DNA of 64,000 bases from Ectobacillus ponti (lineage in GTDB: Bacteria; Bacillota; Bacilli; Bacillales; Bacillaceae_G), in contig NZ_JANCLT010000005.1 of NCBI RefSeq assembly GCF_024294785.1, forward strand, positions 186,001-250,000. The letters are read 5' to 3'. This document shows, piece after piece, positions 1 to 7,912 of this stretch. Positions within the stretch are counted from its first letter, which is position 1; every line of letters begins with the position of its first letter. The position numbers were made by a program, and so were the translations under genes. Under the pieces are notes generated by a model. That model did no database searches. It had not been told where the DNA came from and saw only the letters and a program-made list of their open reading frames with translations.

Positions 1-408
1 CAATGGAATGACCAGCCCAATGCCGGCTTCACAACCGGAATGCCTTGGATTGGCGTGAACGAAAACTATGTCGACATCAACGTGGAAAAGGACCTGCAAA
101 ATCTGGATTCCATCCTCAATTTCTACAAGCGCATGATTCAACTGCGCAAGGAGAACGAGCTGTTTGTCTATGGACAGTATGATCTCATTCTGCCAAAGGA
201 TGAACAGATTTATGCTTACACAAGAACACTGGGCCATCAGACTGCGGTGGTGATGTGCAACCTGACAAGCAAGCCCGCAGCATATGCACATGAGGGACAT
301 ATGCTGTCTGCCGGACAAGTGGTGCTGAGCAACTATGAGGTGCCGGAGCATGAAGCTGCAACAGCCTTCACACTGCGCCCTTATGAATCACGCGTATACA
401 TGCTGTAA
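1..408 (+). CDS. malL: Oligo-1,6-glucosidase (GH13), C-terminal part
   Basis: The last 135 residues of a GH13 alpha-glucosidase; the 5' part lies outside the window and the frame is open from base 1. The visible start (QWNDQPNAGFTTG) followed by PWIGVN and NY is the conserved stretch at the end of the barrel in oligo-1,6-glucosidases and trehalose-6-phosphate hydrolases. The tail (YTRTLG, then LRPYESRVYML) fits MalL better than TreA, which is why I prefer MalL. The family hydrolyses alpha-1,6 linkages in isomaltose-type oligosaccharides in the cytoplasm. A bidirectional hairpin with T-tracts follows the stop directly. The catalytic residues lie upstream and cannot be checked. Confidence 0.8.
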   Translation, partial: QWNDQPNAGFTTGMPWIGVNENYVDINVEKDLQNLDSILNFYKRMIQLRKENELFVYGQYDLILPKDEQIYAYTRTLGHQTAVVMCNLTSKPAAYAHEGHMLSAGQVVLSNYEVPEHEAATAFTLRPYESRVYML

Positions 409-410
409 GC

Positions 411-442
411 AAAAAAAAGCAAGGGGCGCCCTTGCTTTTTTG
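411..442. terminator. Bidirectional intrinsic terminator, malL / dehydrogenase
   Basis: A-run, then stem GCAAGGG / CCCTTGC, then T-run. The T/A tracts on both sides let it end malL (+) and the convergent dehydrogenase gene (-). Confidence 0.85.
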
Positions 443-454
443 CTTGTCCTCTTT

Positions 455-1207
455 TCACTGCTCATCAATTCGAATTACGCCGCCCTGGGGGAAATCCTCA
501 GCTTCGAGCAGCCGTACGATTGCGGCCGCCACGTAATCCGGGGACAGCAGGCGTCCCGTTTCCTTTAGGCTGTGGAATCGCTCGACATTCAAAAAATCCT
601 CCTTGCTCGTGCTGCGGATGCGGGACTGCATGTCTGTGTCCACAACACCCGGGGCAAAGGAAACGATTTTCGCAGGATACTCCTCATTCTCTTCCTCTGC
701 TGCGACACAGCGGGTGAACATATCAAGTCCCGCTTTCGTCGTACAGTAGGCTCCCCAGCCGAAGTATGGATTCTTCCCGGCTCCGGAAGAAATATTGACA
801 ATGCGCCGCTCCAGCATGGCTTCCTTCGTCCGCTTCAAAAATTGGGAGGTAAGCAGCATCGGGGCCAGCAGGTTTACATTGACGTTCTGGATCAAGTCGG
901 CGGCCTCAGCCCGTTCCACCGGCTTCATGGGATCCAGCATGCCTGCATTATTGATTAAAGAAATGGCCTGGGCGCTGTCCAAATCCAGCACATCAAAGAT
1001 TTCATTCATAAACGCTTCAATTTCTGCTGTTTGCTGCAGGTCAAAGGCAAAGGGATAGAAGGGCACACCAGCTTCCTTGGACAGCAGCTCCAGCGTTTCA
1101 TTGCGATGCCTGGAAATAGACAGCACGATGATGCCCTGTTCAATCAACTGCTTGGCAATAGCCTCGCCAAGGCCGCGCGATGTTCCGGTTACAATGGCAT
1201 ATTTCAC
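455..1207 (-). CDS. yueD: Short-chain dehydrogenase, YueD/benzil reductase type
   Basis: A classical SDR of 250 residues. Visible are the NAD(P)-binding TGTSRGLG near the N-terminus, NNAG in the middle, and the catalytic Ser/Tyr/Lys set (NISS, then AYCTTK). The closest pattern I recognise is Bacillus YueD, an NADPH-dependent sepiapterin reductase-like enzyme that reduces benzil to (S)-benzoin in vitro; the natural substrate is unknown. The GTG at 1207 is chosen because AAGGAGGA lies a few bases upstream; a longer in-frame ATG eight codons earlier overlaps that SD. Monocistronic and convergent with malL. Confidence 0.82.
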   Translation of the reverse strand: MKYAIVTGTSRGLGEAIAKQLIEQGIIVLSISRHRNETLELLSKEAGVPFYPFAFDLQQTAEIEAFMNEIFDVLDLDSAQAISLINNAGMLDPMKPVERAEAADLIQNVNVNLLAPMLLTSQFLKRTKEAMLERRIVNISSGAGKNPYFGWGAYCTTKAGLDMFTRCVAAEEENEEYPAKIVSFAPGVVDTDMQSRIRSTSKEDFLNVERFHSLKETGRLLSPDYVAAAIVRLLEAEDFPQGGVIRIDEQ

Positions 1208-1404
1208 GGAAAATCCTCCTTTTTTCTTCACGTTATCATGAAATGTGACAAAAGTAAATTTAGGAATGCAGGCGGTAGAGATGTATGGATACAGACAAGG
1301 GCCATTGAAGGAAAAATCGTACTAGGCTTCTTTTGTAACAAAGGGATGTGGCTTTCTGTTTTGGGGATGAAATGAATTGGGGGGAGGGGACAGATGGCAT
1401 TTAC

Positions 1405-1447
1405 AAAAACAAGAACCGCCCAGCCTTAAGCAGCATAAGAGCGGTCC
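1405..1447 (-). terminator. Probable terminator of ric
   Basis: On the minus strand GGACCGC pairs with GCGGTTC (one G-U) around a 22-nt loop, followed by TTGTTTTT. It lies 30 bp after the ric stop. The long loop makes it less certain. Confidence 0.5.
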
Positions 1448-1475
1448 TTTCTGTTGCCAATCTGTTATACGAGCC

Positions 1476-2189
1476 TCATCCAGCGGCTTCCTGGGACAAT
1501 GCAGACAACCGCTTGAACAGGATATTATTCTCCAAATGTACATGCTGGAATAAATCGGATTCCAGCTCCTCCAAGCGCTTATATACCATCTGATAGGTAC
1601 GGCAGGCGCCGGCGGGCGGGGTAAAGTCGCTGGTCACATCACGGATGATTTTCATAAGATCTCCCGCGGCATCGTGTTCTTTTTCCAGCTCCTCCAGCAT
1701 AACTGCCGCTTTTTGCAGGTTTTCCGCTGTCGGATGCTGTTCATACGCTGTAATCAGCGGGAAGAGGCTGGCTTCCTCTTTGATGGTGTGCTGTTCAAGC
1801 TCTGTTTTCAATTCATGGAAGAGCCGGTGCATATCCGCCAGGTGCGGCTGGCCGCCTCCGTGCACCCGAAGCACCTTTGTGACGTAAGGGCTGAGCTGCG
1901 GCAGTTCTTCGTTCAAATATTGGTGATGAGTGTTGACCACATGTTCCACAAGATCAGACAGACTCTCTCTCATCCAGTCGTGGCCGCTGTCTTTTGCCCC
2001 ATAGGCGGCATATTGTTCATTCAGTGTCTGCAGCACTGCCTCTGCATCTATATCGCGGGTTGCGGCTGCCTCTGCCAAGCTTTTATTGCCGCCGCAGCAG
2101 AAGTCGATACGGTTTGCCTTGAACAAATCACTTGCTTTTGGGAATACAGTTACAATTTCACCGACAATTGAATCCTTTGTAAATGCCAT
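1476..2189 (-). CDS. ric: Iron-sulfur cluster repair di-iron protein (RIC/ScdA/YtfE)
   Basis: A 237-residue protein of the RIC family, which repairs Fe-S clusters damaged by nitric oxide or peroxide. The N-terminal ScdA_N domain has the paired cysteines in DFCCGG. The C-terminal hemerythrin-like domain has the expected His/Glu ligands (including VNTHHQYL, HGGGQPHL, TIKEEASLFP and HVHLENNILF). The ATG at 2189 has the SD CAGGAGTGAG upstream; the ATG eight codons earlier overlaps it and is not used. A near-ideal Fnr box and -10 sit in the leader, so anaerobic induction is expected. Hemerythrin, HemAT and DoxX-like genes follow in the same block. Confidence 0.93.
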   Translation of the reverse strand: MAFTKDSIVGEIVTVFPKASDLFKANRIDFCCGGNKSLAEAAATRDIDAEAVLQTLNEQYAAYGAKDSGHDWMRESLSDLVEHVVNTHHQYLNEELPQLSPYVTKVLRVHGGGQPHLADMHRLFHELKTELEQHTIKEEASLFPLITAYEQHPTAENLQKAAVMLEELEKEHDAAGDLMKIIRDVTSDFTPPAGACRTYQMVYKRLEELESDLFQHVHLENNILFKRLSALSQEAAG

Positions 2190-2221
2190 TTGTCTCACTC
2201 CTGTATGTGTCATATGCTTCT

Positions 2222-2227
2222 AGCATA
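2222..2227 (-). promoter_or_regulatory. -10 box of ric
   Basis: TATGCT on the minus strand, centred 32 bp downstream of the Fnr box centre. This predicts a start near 2215 and a leader of about 26 nt ending in the SD. Confidence 0.65.
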
Positions 2228-2248
2228 GCGCAGCGCATACAGAACGGC

Positions 2249-2264
2249 AGTGAGCGAAGTCACA
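2249..2264 (-). promoter_or_regulatory. Fnr box of ric
   Basis: On the minus strand TGTGA-CTTCGC-TCACT, a full match to the Bacillus Fnr consensus TGTGA-N6-TCAC(A/T). It is centred near -41.5 of the predicted start, the class II activator position. Confidence 0.8.
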
Positions 2265-2279
2265 AGAAATGGAGCCGTT

Positions 2280-2789
2280 TTATGACACATCCATCGTTTT
2301 GGCGAGAGAATGCTTATCCTGTGTGTCCAGGAGCTTCTCAGCGAGCGGATACAGTAGGCTTTCTTCCTTTTCAAAGTGTCCGGCCATGATGTCGCAGGCC
2401 TCTGTCAAATGATACAGCAGACTTTTTACCTCTGCACGCGGCAGCTGTCCTGCCATTTGCTCGGTATGCGCAAGAAAGGTGCGGAGGTGGAAACGGATTT
2501 GCTCGTGCTCGAACTCAATTACGGCAATTGGGCCGTATTTTGTCTGCAGCTGCTTGGCAAGCAGCGGGTATAACAGTGTTTCTTCCCGGTGGAAATGGGC
2601 AAACAGTGCCTGTGAGAAGGCTTTGACCTGCCGGCGAAGCGGCAGCAGGTCTTCCTCGTAGGAGACTTGCAAGCTGATATGGTCACCGGCCTGCAGAATG
2701 CTTAAGAGGTGCTGCTGCAGCACCTCGTGCTCCTGCTGCAGACGGCGGAGGGGCGGACAAAAAGAAAGCGGACAAGGATTGGTTCTCAT
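2280..2789 (-). CDS. Hemerythrin HHE domain protein
   Basis: A 169-residue single-domain hemerythrin-like protein. Candidate iron ligands are spread over four helices: HEVLQQHL near the N-terminus, FAHFHREETLLYP, EFEHEQ, and GHFEKEESLLYP near the end. It is a paralogue of the 4634-5173 protein, with a shared GPIAV-E-EHEQ stretch. Such proteins bind a non-haem di-iron centre and are linked to oxygen or NO binding; the exact role is unknown. The ATG at 2789 follows AAGGAGGAA. Unlike its paralogue and ric, no Fnr box is visible upstream, although ric lies directly downstream with its own promoter. Confidence 0.82.
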   Translation of the reverse strand: MRTNPCPLSFCPPLRRLQQEHEVLQQHLLSILQAGDHISLQVSYEEDLLPLRRQVKAFSQALFAHFHREETLLYPLLAKQLQTKYGPIAVIEFEHEQIRFHLRTFLAHTEQMAGQLPRAEVKSLLYHLTEACDIMAGHFEKEESLLYPLAEKLLDTQDKHSLAKTMDVS

Positions 2790-2959
2790 GGGAATTCCTC
2801 CTTATGTTTTCTTACTACTATTGTATTTCTATTTTCTCCATCATGCAGGGAAGATGCGGAGGAGAAAAAGACAATTTTGTTACAGAAACGTGCTGGCATA
2901 AACTGCGAAAAGGAGCGCATGCAAGGCATCCGGCCGGATGCTTTACACACACTCCTCTC

Positions 2960-3139
2960 TTACATCTCCGTTAAACTGCTGACAGGAACCGTCAGCTCCT
3001 GCTCCCGGTTTTGCAGCGGAAAAATACGTGCTGTCCCGTTTTGTTCATCCACATGCTGAATATAAACAGACTGTCCTTCGTACATAATTACTGCATGTGC
3101 TCCAGACTCGGCGATTTCCTTTGCCCGCGCTGTATACAT
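2960..3139 (-). CDS. sspH: Small acid-soluble spore protein, H type
   Basis: A 59-residue protein matching the H-type SASP pattern: YTARAKEI at the N-terminus, VYIQHVDE, then NGTARIFPL. These are minor forespore proteins of unknown individual function that accumulate in the spore core. The ATG at 3139 is chosen over an ATG 23 codons upstream because GGGGGGAG precedes it and all family similarity starts there. A sigma-G-like promoter overlaps the end of hemAT just upstream, so it is probably transcribed alone in the forespore although embedded in a redox-response block. Confidence 0.9.
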   Translation of the reverse strand: MYTARAKEIAESGAHAVIMYEGQSVYIQHVDEQNGTARIFPLQNREQELTVPVSSLTEM

Positions 3140-3177
3140 ATCGCTTACTCCCCCCTTCCGAAGCCTTTTACGCTCAT

Positions 3178-3207
3178 TAGTATGGGCACACGGAAGGGAG
3201 TTATCCA
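3178..3207 (-). promoter_or_regulatory. Sigma-G-like promoter of sspH
   Basis: On the minus strand TGGATA, a 17-bp spacer, then CATACTA. The -10 is the sigma-G consensus and the -35 is one base off. It begins directly after the hemAT stop codon. Confidence 0.65.
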
Positions 3208-3208
3208 T

Positions 3209-4510
3209 TTAAATTTGGCTGGACAAGCTTTTCAGCTGCTCGGCCGACCCGGCAATTTCACTGACTGCCCGGCTTGCTTCCTGAATTTGGCTGGCAACCC
3301 GCGACAGCTCCTGCTGCGTCCGCTCATTTTGCTCCTTATTCTCATTGATGCTGCCCAGCACGGTTTCGAAATAGCGGTTCATTTCGTGCATCTGCTCATT
3401 GCTTTCTTTCGTCAGTGAGGCAACTTCGCCAATGCATTCAGAGGTGATCGCGATTTGCTCGTTGATTTTCAGAATCAGATTGGAGACACCGGAAACAGAC
3501 ACCTTCGTCTCCTCCGCAAGCTTCCGCACCTCGTTCGCGACAACGGCGAAGCCCTTTCCGGAATCACCGGCCCGCGCCGCTTCGATTGCGGCATTTAAAG
3601 CAAGCAGGTTGGTTTGTTCGGCAATGGATTTTACAATGTTCACAATGCTGTTGATCTCATTGGAAACGTGGTGCAGCACCGTGATTTTGTCAATGATTTG
3701 CTCGGTGCTTTGCTGAATCCGGTTCATCAGCCGCTGATGGTGGTCCAAATCCTCCATGCCTTTTGTCGCGGCTGTTTCGGTTTGGACGGCGGTTTCCAGC
3801 GCCAGGCCTGCCAATGTCGCCAAATCCTGTGTCCGGCCGCTCAGCTGCGAAACGGAAGAATTGGTTGTTTCCAAAATCGCCGCGAGCTGCGAAGCGACGA
3901 GATTGACTTCTTCCCGCACACGCTCCTTCACGTGCTCAGTTTCCCGCTGAGCACGTTCTGACTCTGCTTCATAGGCCTCCAGCACGAGCTGCTGCTCCAG
4001 GCTGAAAATCTTGTTTACAGCCTTTACAGCCAGGCGATATTCCTCCGGAGTGGGCAGCAGAGAAGCAAGTATATCAGAAATAGAAAGGAGAAGCTCTTGG
4101 AAGGCGCACATATACCACTTCGGCTGCAGTCCGATTTTGACATGGCGCCAGGCAATCCGCTGCCGTTTGGAGACAAATTCATGGTTCACTTGTCCCTCAA
4201 AGGTCTCCAGGATATGTATTTTCAAGGTATTCTTCAGCCGGTCAATCGAGCTGTGTGTGCGAATAATGTCTGTCAGGGAATGCTCATTTTGCAAATTCTC
4301 ATAGAATTGGTCCACCAACTGGTCTATATAAGGAGCCATTAGCGGCTGGATGCTTTTTAAAATAAGCAGGTCATCCTCCTGAAGATGCAGCATGTCCGCC
4401 TGCTTGCGCAGGTCCTGGTTGTAAAGCGTAAGCTCAATGCTGCTTTGGTATGTATCACGCTCCTGCAGCCTGTGCAGCGAGTCCTTTTTTTTAAAGAATG
4501 CCAAATTCAT
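3209..4510 (-). CDS. hemAT: Haem-based aerotaxis transducer HemAT
   Basis: A 433-residue soluble globin-coupled chemotaxis transducer, with no membrane segment. The globin sensor covers about residues 1-180: the proximal haem ligand is His123 (in [14 protein letters not shown]) and the distal Tyr70 is kept, both at the B. subtilis HemAT numbers. The C-terminal methyl-accepting domain includes the hairpin tip [18 protein letters not shown]. It senses oxygen and signals to CheA through CheW. The ATG at 4510 has GGGAGGT upstream and a TATAAT (minus strand, 4534-4539) beyond it. Three of its neighbours are di-iron or repair proteins, a grouping that suggests a shared oxygen/NO theme. Confidence 0.95.
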   Translation of the reverse strand: MNLAFFKKKDSLHRLQERDTYQSSIELTLYNQDLRKQADMLHLQEDDLLILKSIQPLMAPYIDQLVDQFYENLQNEHSLTDIIRTHSSIDRLKNTLKIHILETFEGQVNHEFVSKRQRIAWRHVKIGLQPKWYMCAFQELLLSISDILASLLPTPEEYRLAVKAVNKIFSLEQQLVLEAYEAESERAQRETEHVKERVREEVNLVASQLAAILETTNSSVSQLSGRTQDLATLAGLALETAVQTETAATKGMEDLDHHQRLMNRIQQSTEQIIDKITVLHHVSNEINSIVNIVKSIAEQTNLLALNAAIEAARAGDSGKGFAVVANEVRKLAEETKVSVSGVSNLILKINEQIAITSECIGEVASLTKESNEQMHEMNRYFETVLGSINENKEQNERTQQELSRVASQIQEASRAVSEIAGSAEQLKSLSSQI

Positions 4511-4633
4511 GTATAATACCTCCCTTTTCTAGCATTATACAGATTTTATCATTTATAATCTTTATATTTCAATCTATAAATAAAAAATTAATTATGGAGG
4601 CACAAAAAAACCTGCTCAGAGGAGCAGGAGCCC

Positions 4634-5173
4634 TTACATCAATGCCTGGGCCAGCTGTTCTTTTTCGGCAGCGGAGAGGATTTGCTCCGCCATTGGGAAT
4701 AAAACCTGCTCTTCCTTGAAAAAGTGGTCTGTCAGAATAGAGTAAGCATCCATCACAAGAAGAGACAGAGCTGCCGTTTCTTCCGGCGTCAGAGGATCTG
4801 GAAGCTGCCGTATGCCGGAGAGGAAGGAAGCGATTTTTCCCTTTGCTTGTTCGTGCTCATATTCCATTACGGCAATGGGACCTGTTTCTCTGCCGATATA
4901 GGCAGCCATCATCGGGAATAAAAGTGCTTCTTCCCGCTCAGAGTGCGGCTCGAGAGCATCCATGAAACGAAGCACAAGCTGCTCAAGCTCCAGCAGTTTC
5001 CCGCGCGCGGCGGTCATGTCTGCTGTACGCTGAATGCTGTCAGCGAGCTGAAACAGCTCCAGCTTTTGTGCGTGTAATGGCTGGTGCTCCTGCTTGAATT
5101 GTGAGAGTGCCCGGCATAATGTGCCGTTATGGGAAGAAGCGAGCTGCGAGTATGCGCAATTTTGTCCGTTCAT
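4634..5173 (-). CDS. Hemerythrin HHE domain protein under Fnr box
   Basis: A 179-residue hemerythrin-domain protein, paralogue of the one at 2280-2789. The ligand-like motifs are LEPHSEREEALLFP, EYEHEQ and DHFFKEEQVLFP. It probably carries a non-haem di-iron site; a role in oxygen or NO handling is inferred from family and neighbours. Two ATGs compete: the one at 5179 abuts TAGGAGGAG with only 2 nt spacing, whereas the one at 5173 has 8 nt, so 5173 is chosen. A near-consensus Fnr box and a TACAAT -10 lie upstream in class II geometry, so induction at low oxygen is expected. Confidence 0.85.
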   Translation of the reverse strand: MNGQNCAYSQLASSHNGTLCRALSQFKQEHQPLHAQKLELFQLADSIQRTADMTAARGKLLELEQLVLRFMDALEPHSEREEALLFPMMAAYIGRETGPIAVMEYEHEQAKGKIASFLSGIRQLPDPLTPEETAALSLLVMDAYSILTDHFFKEEQVLFPMAEQILSAAEKEQLAQALM

Positions 5174-5203
5174 GGTCATCTCCTCCTAAGCTTATTTGTC
5201 TTT

Positions 5204-5209
5204 ATTGTA
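5204..5209 (-). promoter_or_regulatory. -10 box of hemerythrin gene
   Basis: TACAAT on the minus strand, centred 32 bp from the Fnr box centre, predicting a start near 5197. Confidence 0.6.
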
Positions 5210-5230
5210 AAAGAGAGGGCGGCGGATTGC

Positions 5231-5246
5231 TGTGATATTTCGCACA
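5231..5246. promoter_or_regulatory. Fnr box between hemerythrin and DoxX-like genes
   Basis: TGTGA-TATTTC-GCACA, one mismatch from the palindromic consensus. It is centred near -41.5 for the hemerythrin gene (-). For the divergent gene (+), the best -10 (GATAAT, 5294-5299) puts it near -67, so a second role is possible but weaker. Confidence 0.7.
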
Positions 5247-5327
5247 TGTTCACAGGGTGTTCGGAATTGAGGTATAAGCCTGTACTGTAGGCGGATAATA
5301 CAAATAAAAGGTTGGAAGAGGTGTAAA

Positions 5328-6338
5328 ATGATGCTGTCGCGAAAGCAGCTTGTCTTCCTGCTTGCAGGGATGCTGATGATTTTCAGCCCTGTATGGGCGT
5401 ACGCGCATGTAAAATGGTTCACCCATGTTGCTCCTGTCAAGGAGCCGATTGAACATATTTTGTCCCCCCTGTTTATGGGGATCGCCTTATTGGTGGCTCT
5501 TGTATTGGCCGTTCTGACACAGCTGTTGCCAAAGCTGATGCACCTGCCGCTGGCCAAACGGTTGGACGAAGCGTTGGCAGGGTACCGGAAGTGGTCGCGT
5601 TATATTTTGAAATATGGCACCGCCTTGGCGCTGCTGGTGCAAATTCTCTCAGGCACTGTATTTGCTCCCGAGTTTCGGGTTACACATACAGGAGAAATGC
5701 TTTGGGTTTGGATCACCATTGCTGTTCTGGTCATTCCGCATCATGCCGCCACAAAGGTCGCTGCGGCCTTGCTTCTTGCTCTATTCCTCTATGTTACATC
5801 ACAGGCCGGCTTGTTTCATATGCTGGATTACGGCTTTTATCTGGCCATTATCTGGGTGCTGTTCATCGGCAAAACAAGGCTTGAGGAGTGGGGCTTTCCT
5901 ACACTCTATCTCGGCACCGGCTTATCGCTTTGCTGGGTCGCGGTGGAGAAGTGGGTATACCCGTTTATGACGGTTGATATTATTCAAACTCATCATGTTC
6001 CCACCTTCGGCTTTCCGCCGGATATGTTCATTGTGCTCGCCGCCTATATTGAGTTTGTTGTCGGGTATTTGCTTGTTGTCGGCATTTTGAACCGTCTGCT
6101 CGCCGTTGTTGTCACCATTCTATTTATTTTGACCACCACCATTTTTGGCTACACGGAGGTGGTCGGGCATCTGATGATCCATATTATCTTGCTGATTTTT
6201 ATCATTGAGGGCGTATCCTTTTATTACCCGCCGATTGCCATGCATAAAACCAGGCTGGACCAAATGGTCTTCGTGTTTTTAAATTTTATTTTTGTGCTTG
6301 CAACCTTCCTCCTCCTTTATTATCGATTTGCATCATGA
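5328..6338 (+). CDS. DoxX-like polytopic membrane protein
   Basis: A 336-residue membrane protein with about eight or nine hydrophobic helices. It opens with a signal-like segment ending in VWAYA, followed by HVKWF; cleavage there would leave an N-terminal histidine facing outside. The body resembles DoxX/DoxD-type proteins, which are linked to quinone or thiosulfate redox chemistry, but I see no catalytic motif. Start: ATG at 5328 or the next codon, after GGAAGAGGTG. It shares its upstream region with the Fnr-controlled hemerythrin gene and is followed by a strong terminator. Function unknown; a respiratory or redox role is only inference. Confidence 0.6.
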   Translation: MMLSRKQLVFLLAGMLMIFSPVWAYAHVKWFTHVAPVKEPIEHILSPLFMGIALLVALVLAVLTQLLPKLMHLPLAKRLDEALAGYRKWSRYILKYGTALALLVQILSGTVFAPEFRVTHTGEMLWVWITIAVLVIPHHAATKVAAALLLALFLYVTSQAGLFHMLDYGFYLAIIWVLFIGKTRLEEWGFPTLYLGTGLSLCWVAVEKWVYPFMTVDIIQTHHVPTFGFPPDMFIVLAAYIEFVVGYLLVVGILNRLLAVVVTILFILTTTIFGYTEVVGHLMIHIILLIFIIEGVSFYYPPIAMHKTRLDQMVFVFLNFIFVLATFLLLYYRFAS

Positions 6339-6346
6339 TGGACAAG

Positions 6347-6373
6347 AAGGGGCCGCTTCAGCGGCCCTTTTCG
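6347..6373 (+). terminator. Terminator of DoxX-like gene
   Basis: AAGGGGCCGC, TTCA loop, GCGGCCCTTTT. Strong GC stem followed by T-tract. Confidence 0.85.
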
Positions 6374-6488
6374 GCATGCCGCACGGCAAAAGACTGCTGC
6401 AGCATCCGGACAGGCAAAAAAGAGTATAGGATGACGCCGGCTCCTGCGCTACAATAGAAAGGGAGAAGGGAAGCGTGGGGATGATGAA

Positions 6489-7169
6489 ATGAATGTGGAG
6501 GCATTTGTGCAAGCGGCAGAGGAAGGCCTGCTGCGGCATTTGAAAATAGAAAGTGAAGACCCGTATGAACCGATTGAAGTCAAGCATGTGCCGGCCGGCT
6601 GGACCTGTATTGGTGTCGGCAATTATGCGGCTGTCTTTACCTATCATGCCGAGAAGCGGTGGGTGGTCAAGGTGTATGCCCGCGATTATGAGGGAATTGA
6701 GCAGGAGGCACAGGTATACAAGCAGCTGGGCCAGCACCCGGCCTATTCCCATCTCCTCCATCGGGGAAATACCTATCTGGTGCTGAAGCGCCTGCATGGC
6801 CTCACCCTGTACGAAACAATCCACCGGGGAGTGCGGATTCCCGAGCAGGTAATTCAAGACATTGAAGAAGCTTTGGTGTATGCCAGGAAAAGAGGATTGA
6901 GGCCATGTGATGTTCATGGCAAAAATGTCATGATGCATGAGGGAAGAGGATATGTCGTGGACGTTTCCGATTTCTATAAGGAGCAGGAGGACCGGAAATG
7001 GAGAGACCTTGTGAAGGCATACCGTCTTATCTACAAGCCCTTTTTATATAAGTATCCGATTCCTGTGCCTTATGCGCTGTTGGACTTTGTGCGCCGCGCG
7101 TACCGGCTGTACCGGAAGGGGAGAAAGCAGAAGCTGCTGCACCGGGAGGGGAAAACGAAGCACATGTAG
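6489..7169 (+). CDS. Protein kinase-like protein, small Ser/Thr kinase fold
   Basis: A 226-residue protein with a minimal kinase fold. Visible are a nucleotide-binding region (GVGNYAAVF, then VVKVYA with the likely ATP-anchoring Lys), a catalytic-loop equivalent DVHGKNVMM, and a metal-binding-like VVDVSDF. It resembles the small Bacillus proteins annotated as serine/threonine kinases (YrzF type); the substrate is unknown. The C-terminus is rich in Arg/Lys/Tyr, possibly for nucleic-acid or membrane contact. The ATG at 6489 follows GTGGGGATGATGAA, a modest SD. Monocistronic, ending at a bidirectional hairpin. Confidence 0.72.
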   Translation: MNVEAFVQAAEEGLLRHLKIESEDPYEPIEVKHVPAGWTCIGVGNYAAVFTYHAEKRWVVKVYARDYEGIEQEAQVYKQLGQHPAYSHLLHRGNTYLVLKRLHGLTLYETIHRGVRIPEQVIQDIEEALVYARKRGLRPCDVHGKNVMMHEGRGYVVDVSDFYKEQEDRKWRDLVKAYRLIYKPFLYKYPIPVPYALLDFVRRAYRLYRKGRKQKLLHREGKTKHM

Positions 7170-7210
7170 CCGCTTGCTTCATATGCGCAAAAGCTGAGGG
7201 GAATCAACAA

Positions 7211-7234
7211 GAAGGGCAGCTGAGGCTGCCCTTA
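7211..7234. terminator. Bidirectional terminator hairpin
   Basis: AAGGGCAGC / GCTGCCCTT around TGAG, between two convergent genes. It overlaps the stop of the minus-strand gene, and the T-tracts are short. Confidence 0.6.
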
Positions 7235-7912
7235 GTATTGTGTTTGAGAAAGGTATTGCTGCACCAAATCGGCGATGTGGGGCGCCTCTTCCTCCTTGAA
7301 GAACAGCATAATGCCTTCCTCTTCCTCATCTTCATCGTCCTCGCGGGTAATTGTGCTGCGCATCAGTACGCCATCTCCGGTCTCGACAACCCGTCCAATC
7401 CGATAGTGGATGGTGAGCTGTGTCTCATGCTCCGTGTTGTTTTCTTCAATATGAATGTACTTGTCGCCCGGCAGCCATTCAATATCAGTGTCCTGCTCCT
7501 CTTCGTACACGTCTTCTTCCTCATCGTACTCATCGTCGTACTCGTCATCGTACTCATCTTCGTCAAAATCATCTTCACATGCCGCATCAGCATCAATTTC
7601 ATCCAGGTATTCATGGAAAGCCGTATGGATGAATTGCAGCATATCATCCAGATTTTCAAACATGACCTTGACCTGAATATCAGCCTTCTCATCATAATGA
7701 TGGGAATAGAACTCCTGATTGACCGGGTCATAATGAATTAAGCAGAAGTCATCTTCGCCGAAATCCTCATCATCGATGGTGAAAATGAAAAGCGGATGCT
7801 TCGTGGTGATGTCTGTTTCAAACACAATATCATAGTTCTCAATGCTTTCACAAACGTCCGGCAGGCTTTGTCTGACAGCGTTCTCCATGCGATGAAACCA
7901 TTCAAAGCTCAT
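7232..7912 (-). CDS. Hypothetical highly acidic protein
   Basis: A 226-residue protein I do not recognise. It has a structured-looking N-terminal half (FEWFHRMENAV, then IFTIDDEDFGEDDF), a central stretch of almost pure Asp/Glu/Tyr with an EYDD-type tandem repeat at about residues 116-140, and a C-terminal half with alternating beta-like strands and a second DEDEEEE run. There is no signal peptide or membrane segment. The start ATG at 7912 has TCAGGAGGAATC upstream. Low-complexity acidic tracts of this kind can bind metals, basic proteins or RNA-binding proteins, but nothing here decides which. Confidence 0.75.
   Translation of the reverse strand: MSFEWFHRMENAVRQSLPDVCESIENYDIVFETDITTKHPLFIFTIDDEDFGEDDFCLIHYDPVNQEFYSHHYDEKADIQVKVMFENLDDMLQFIHTAFHEYLDEIDADAACEDDFDEDEYDDEYDDEYDEEEDVYEEEQDTDIEWLPGDKYIHIEENNTEHETQLTIHYRIGRVVETGDGVLMRSTITREDDEDEEEEGIMLFFKEEEAPHIADLVQQYLSQTQY

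Noticed and set aside
2926-2941. Perfect 16-bp palindrome GCATCCGGCCGGATGC after sspH
   Set aside because: Could be a terminator stem but has almost no loop and no T-tract; left unassigned.
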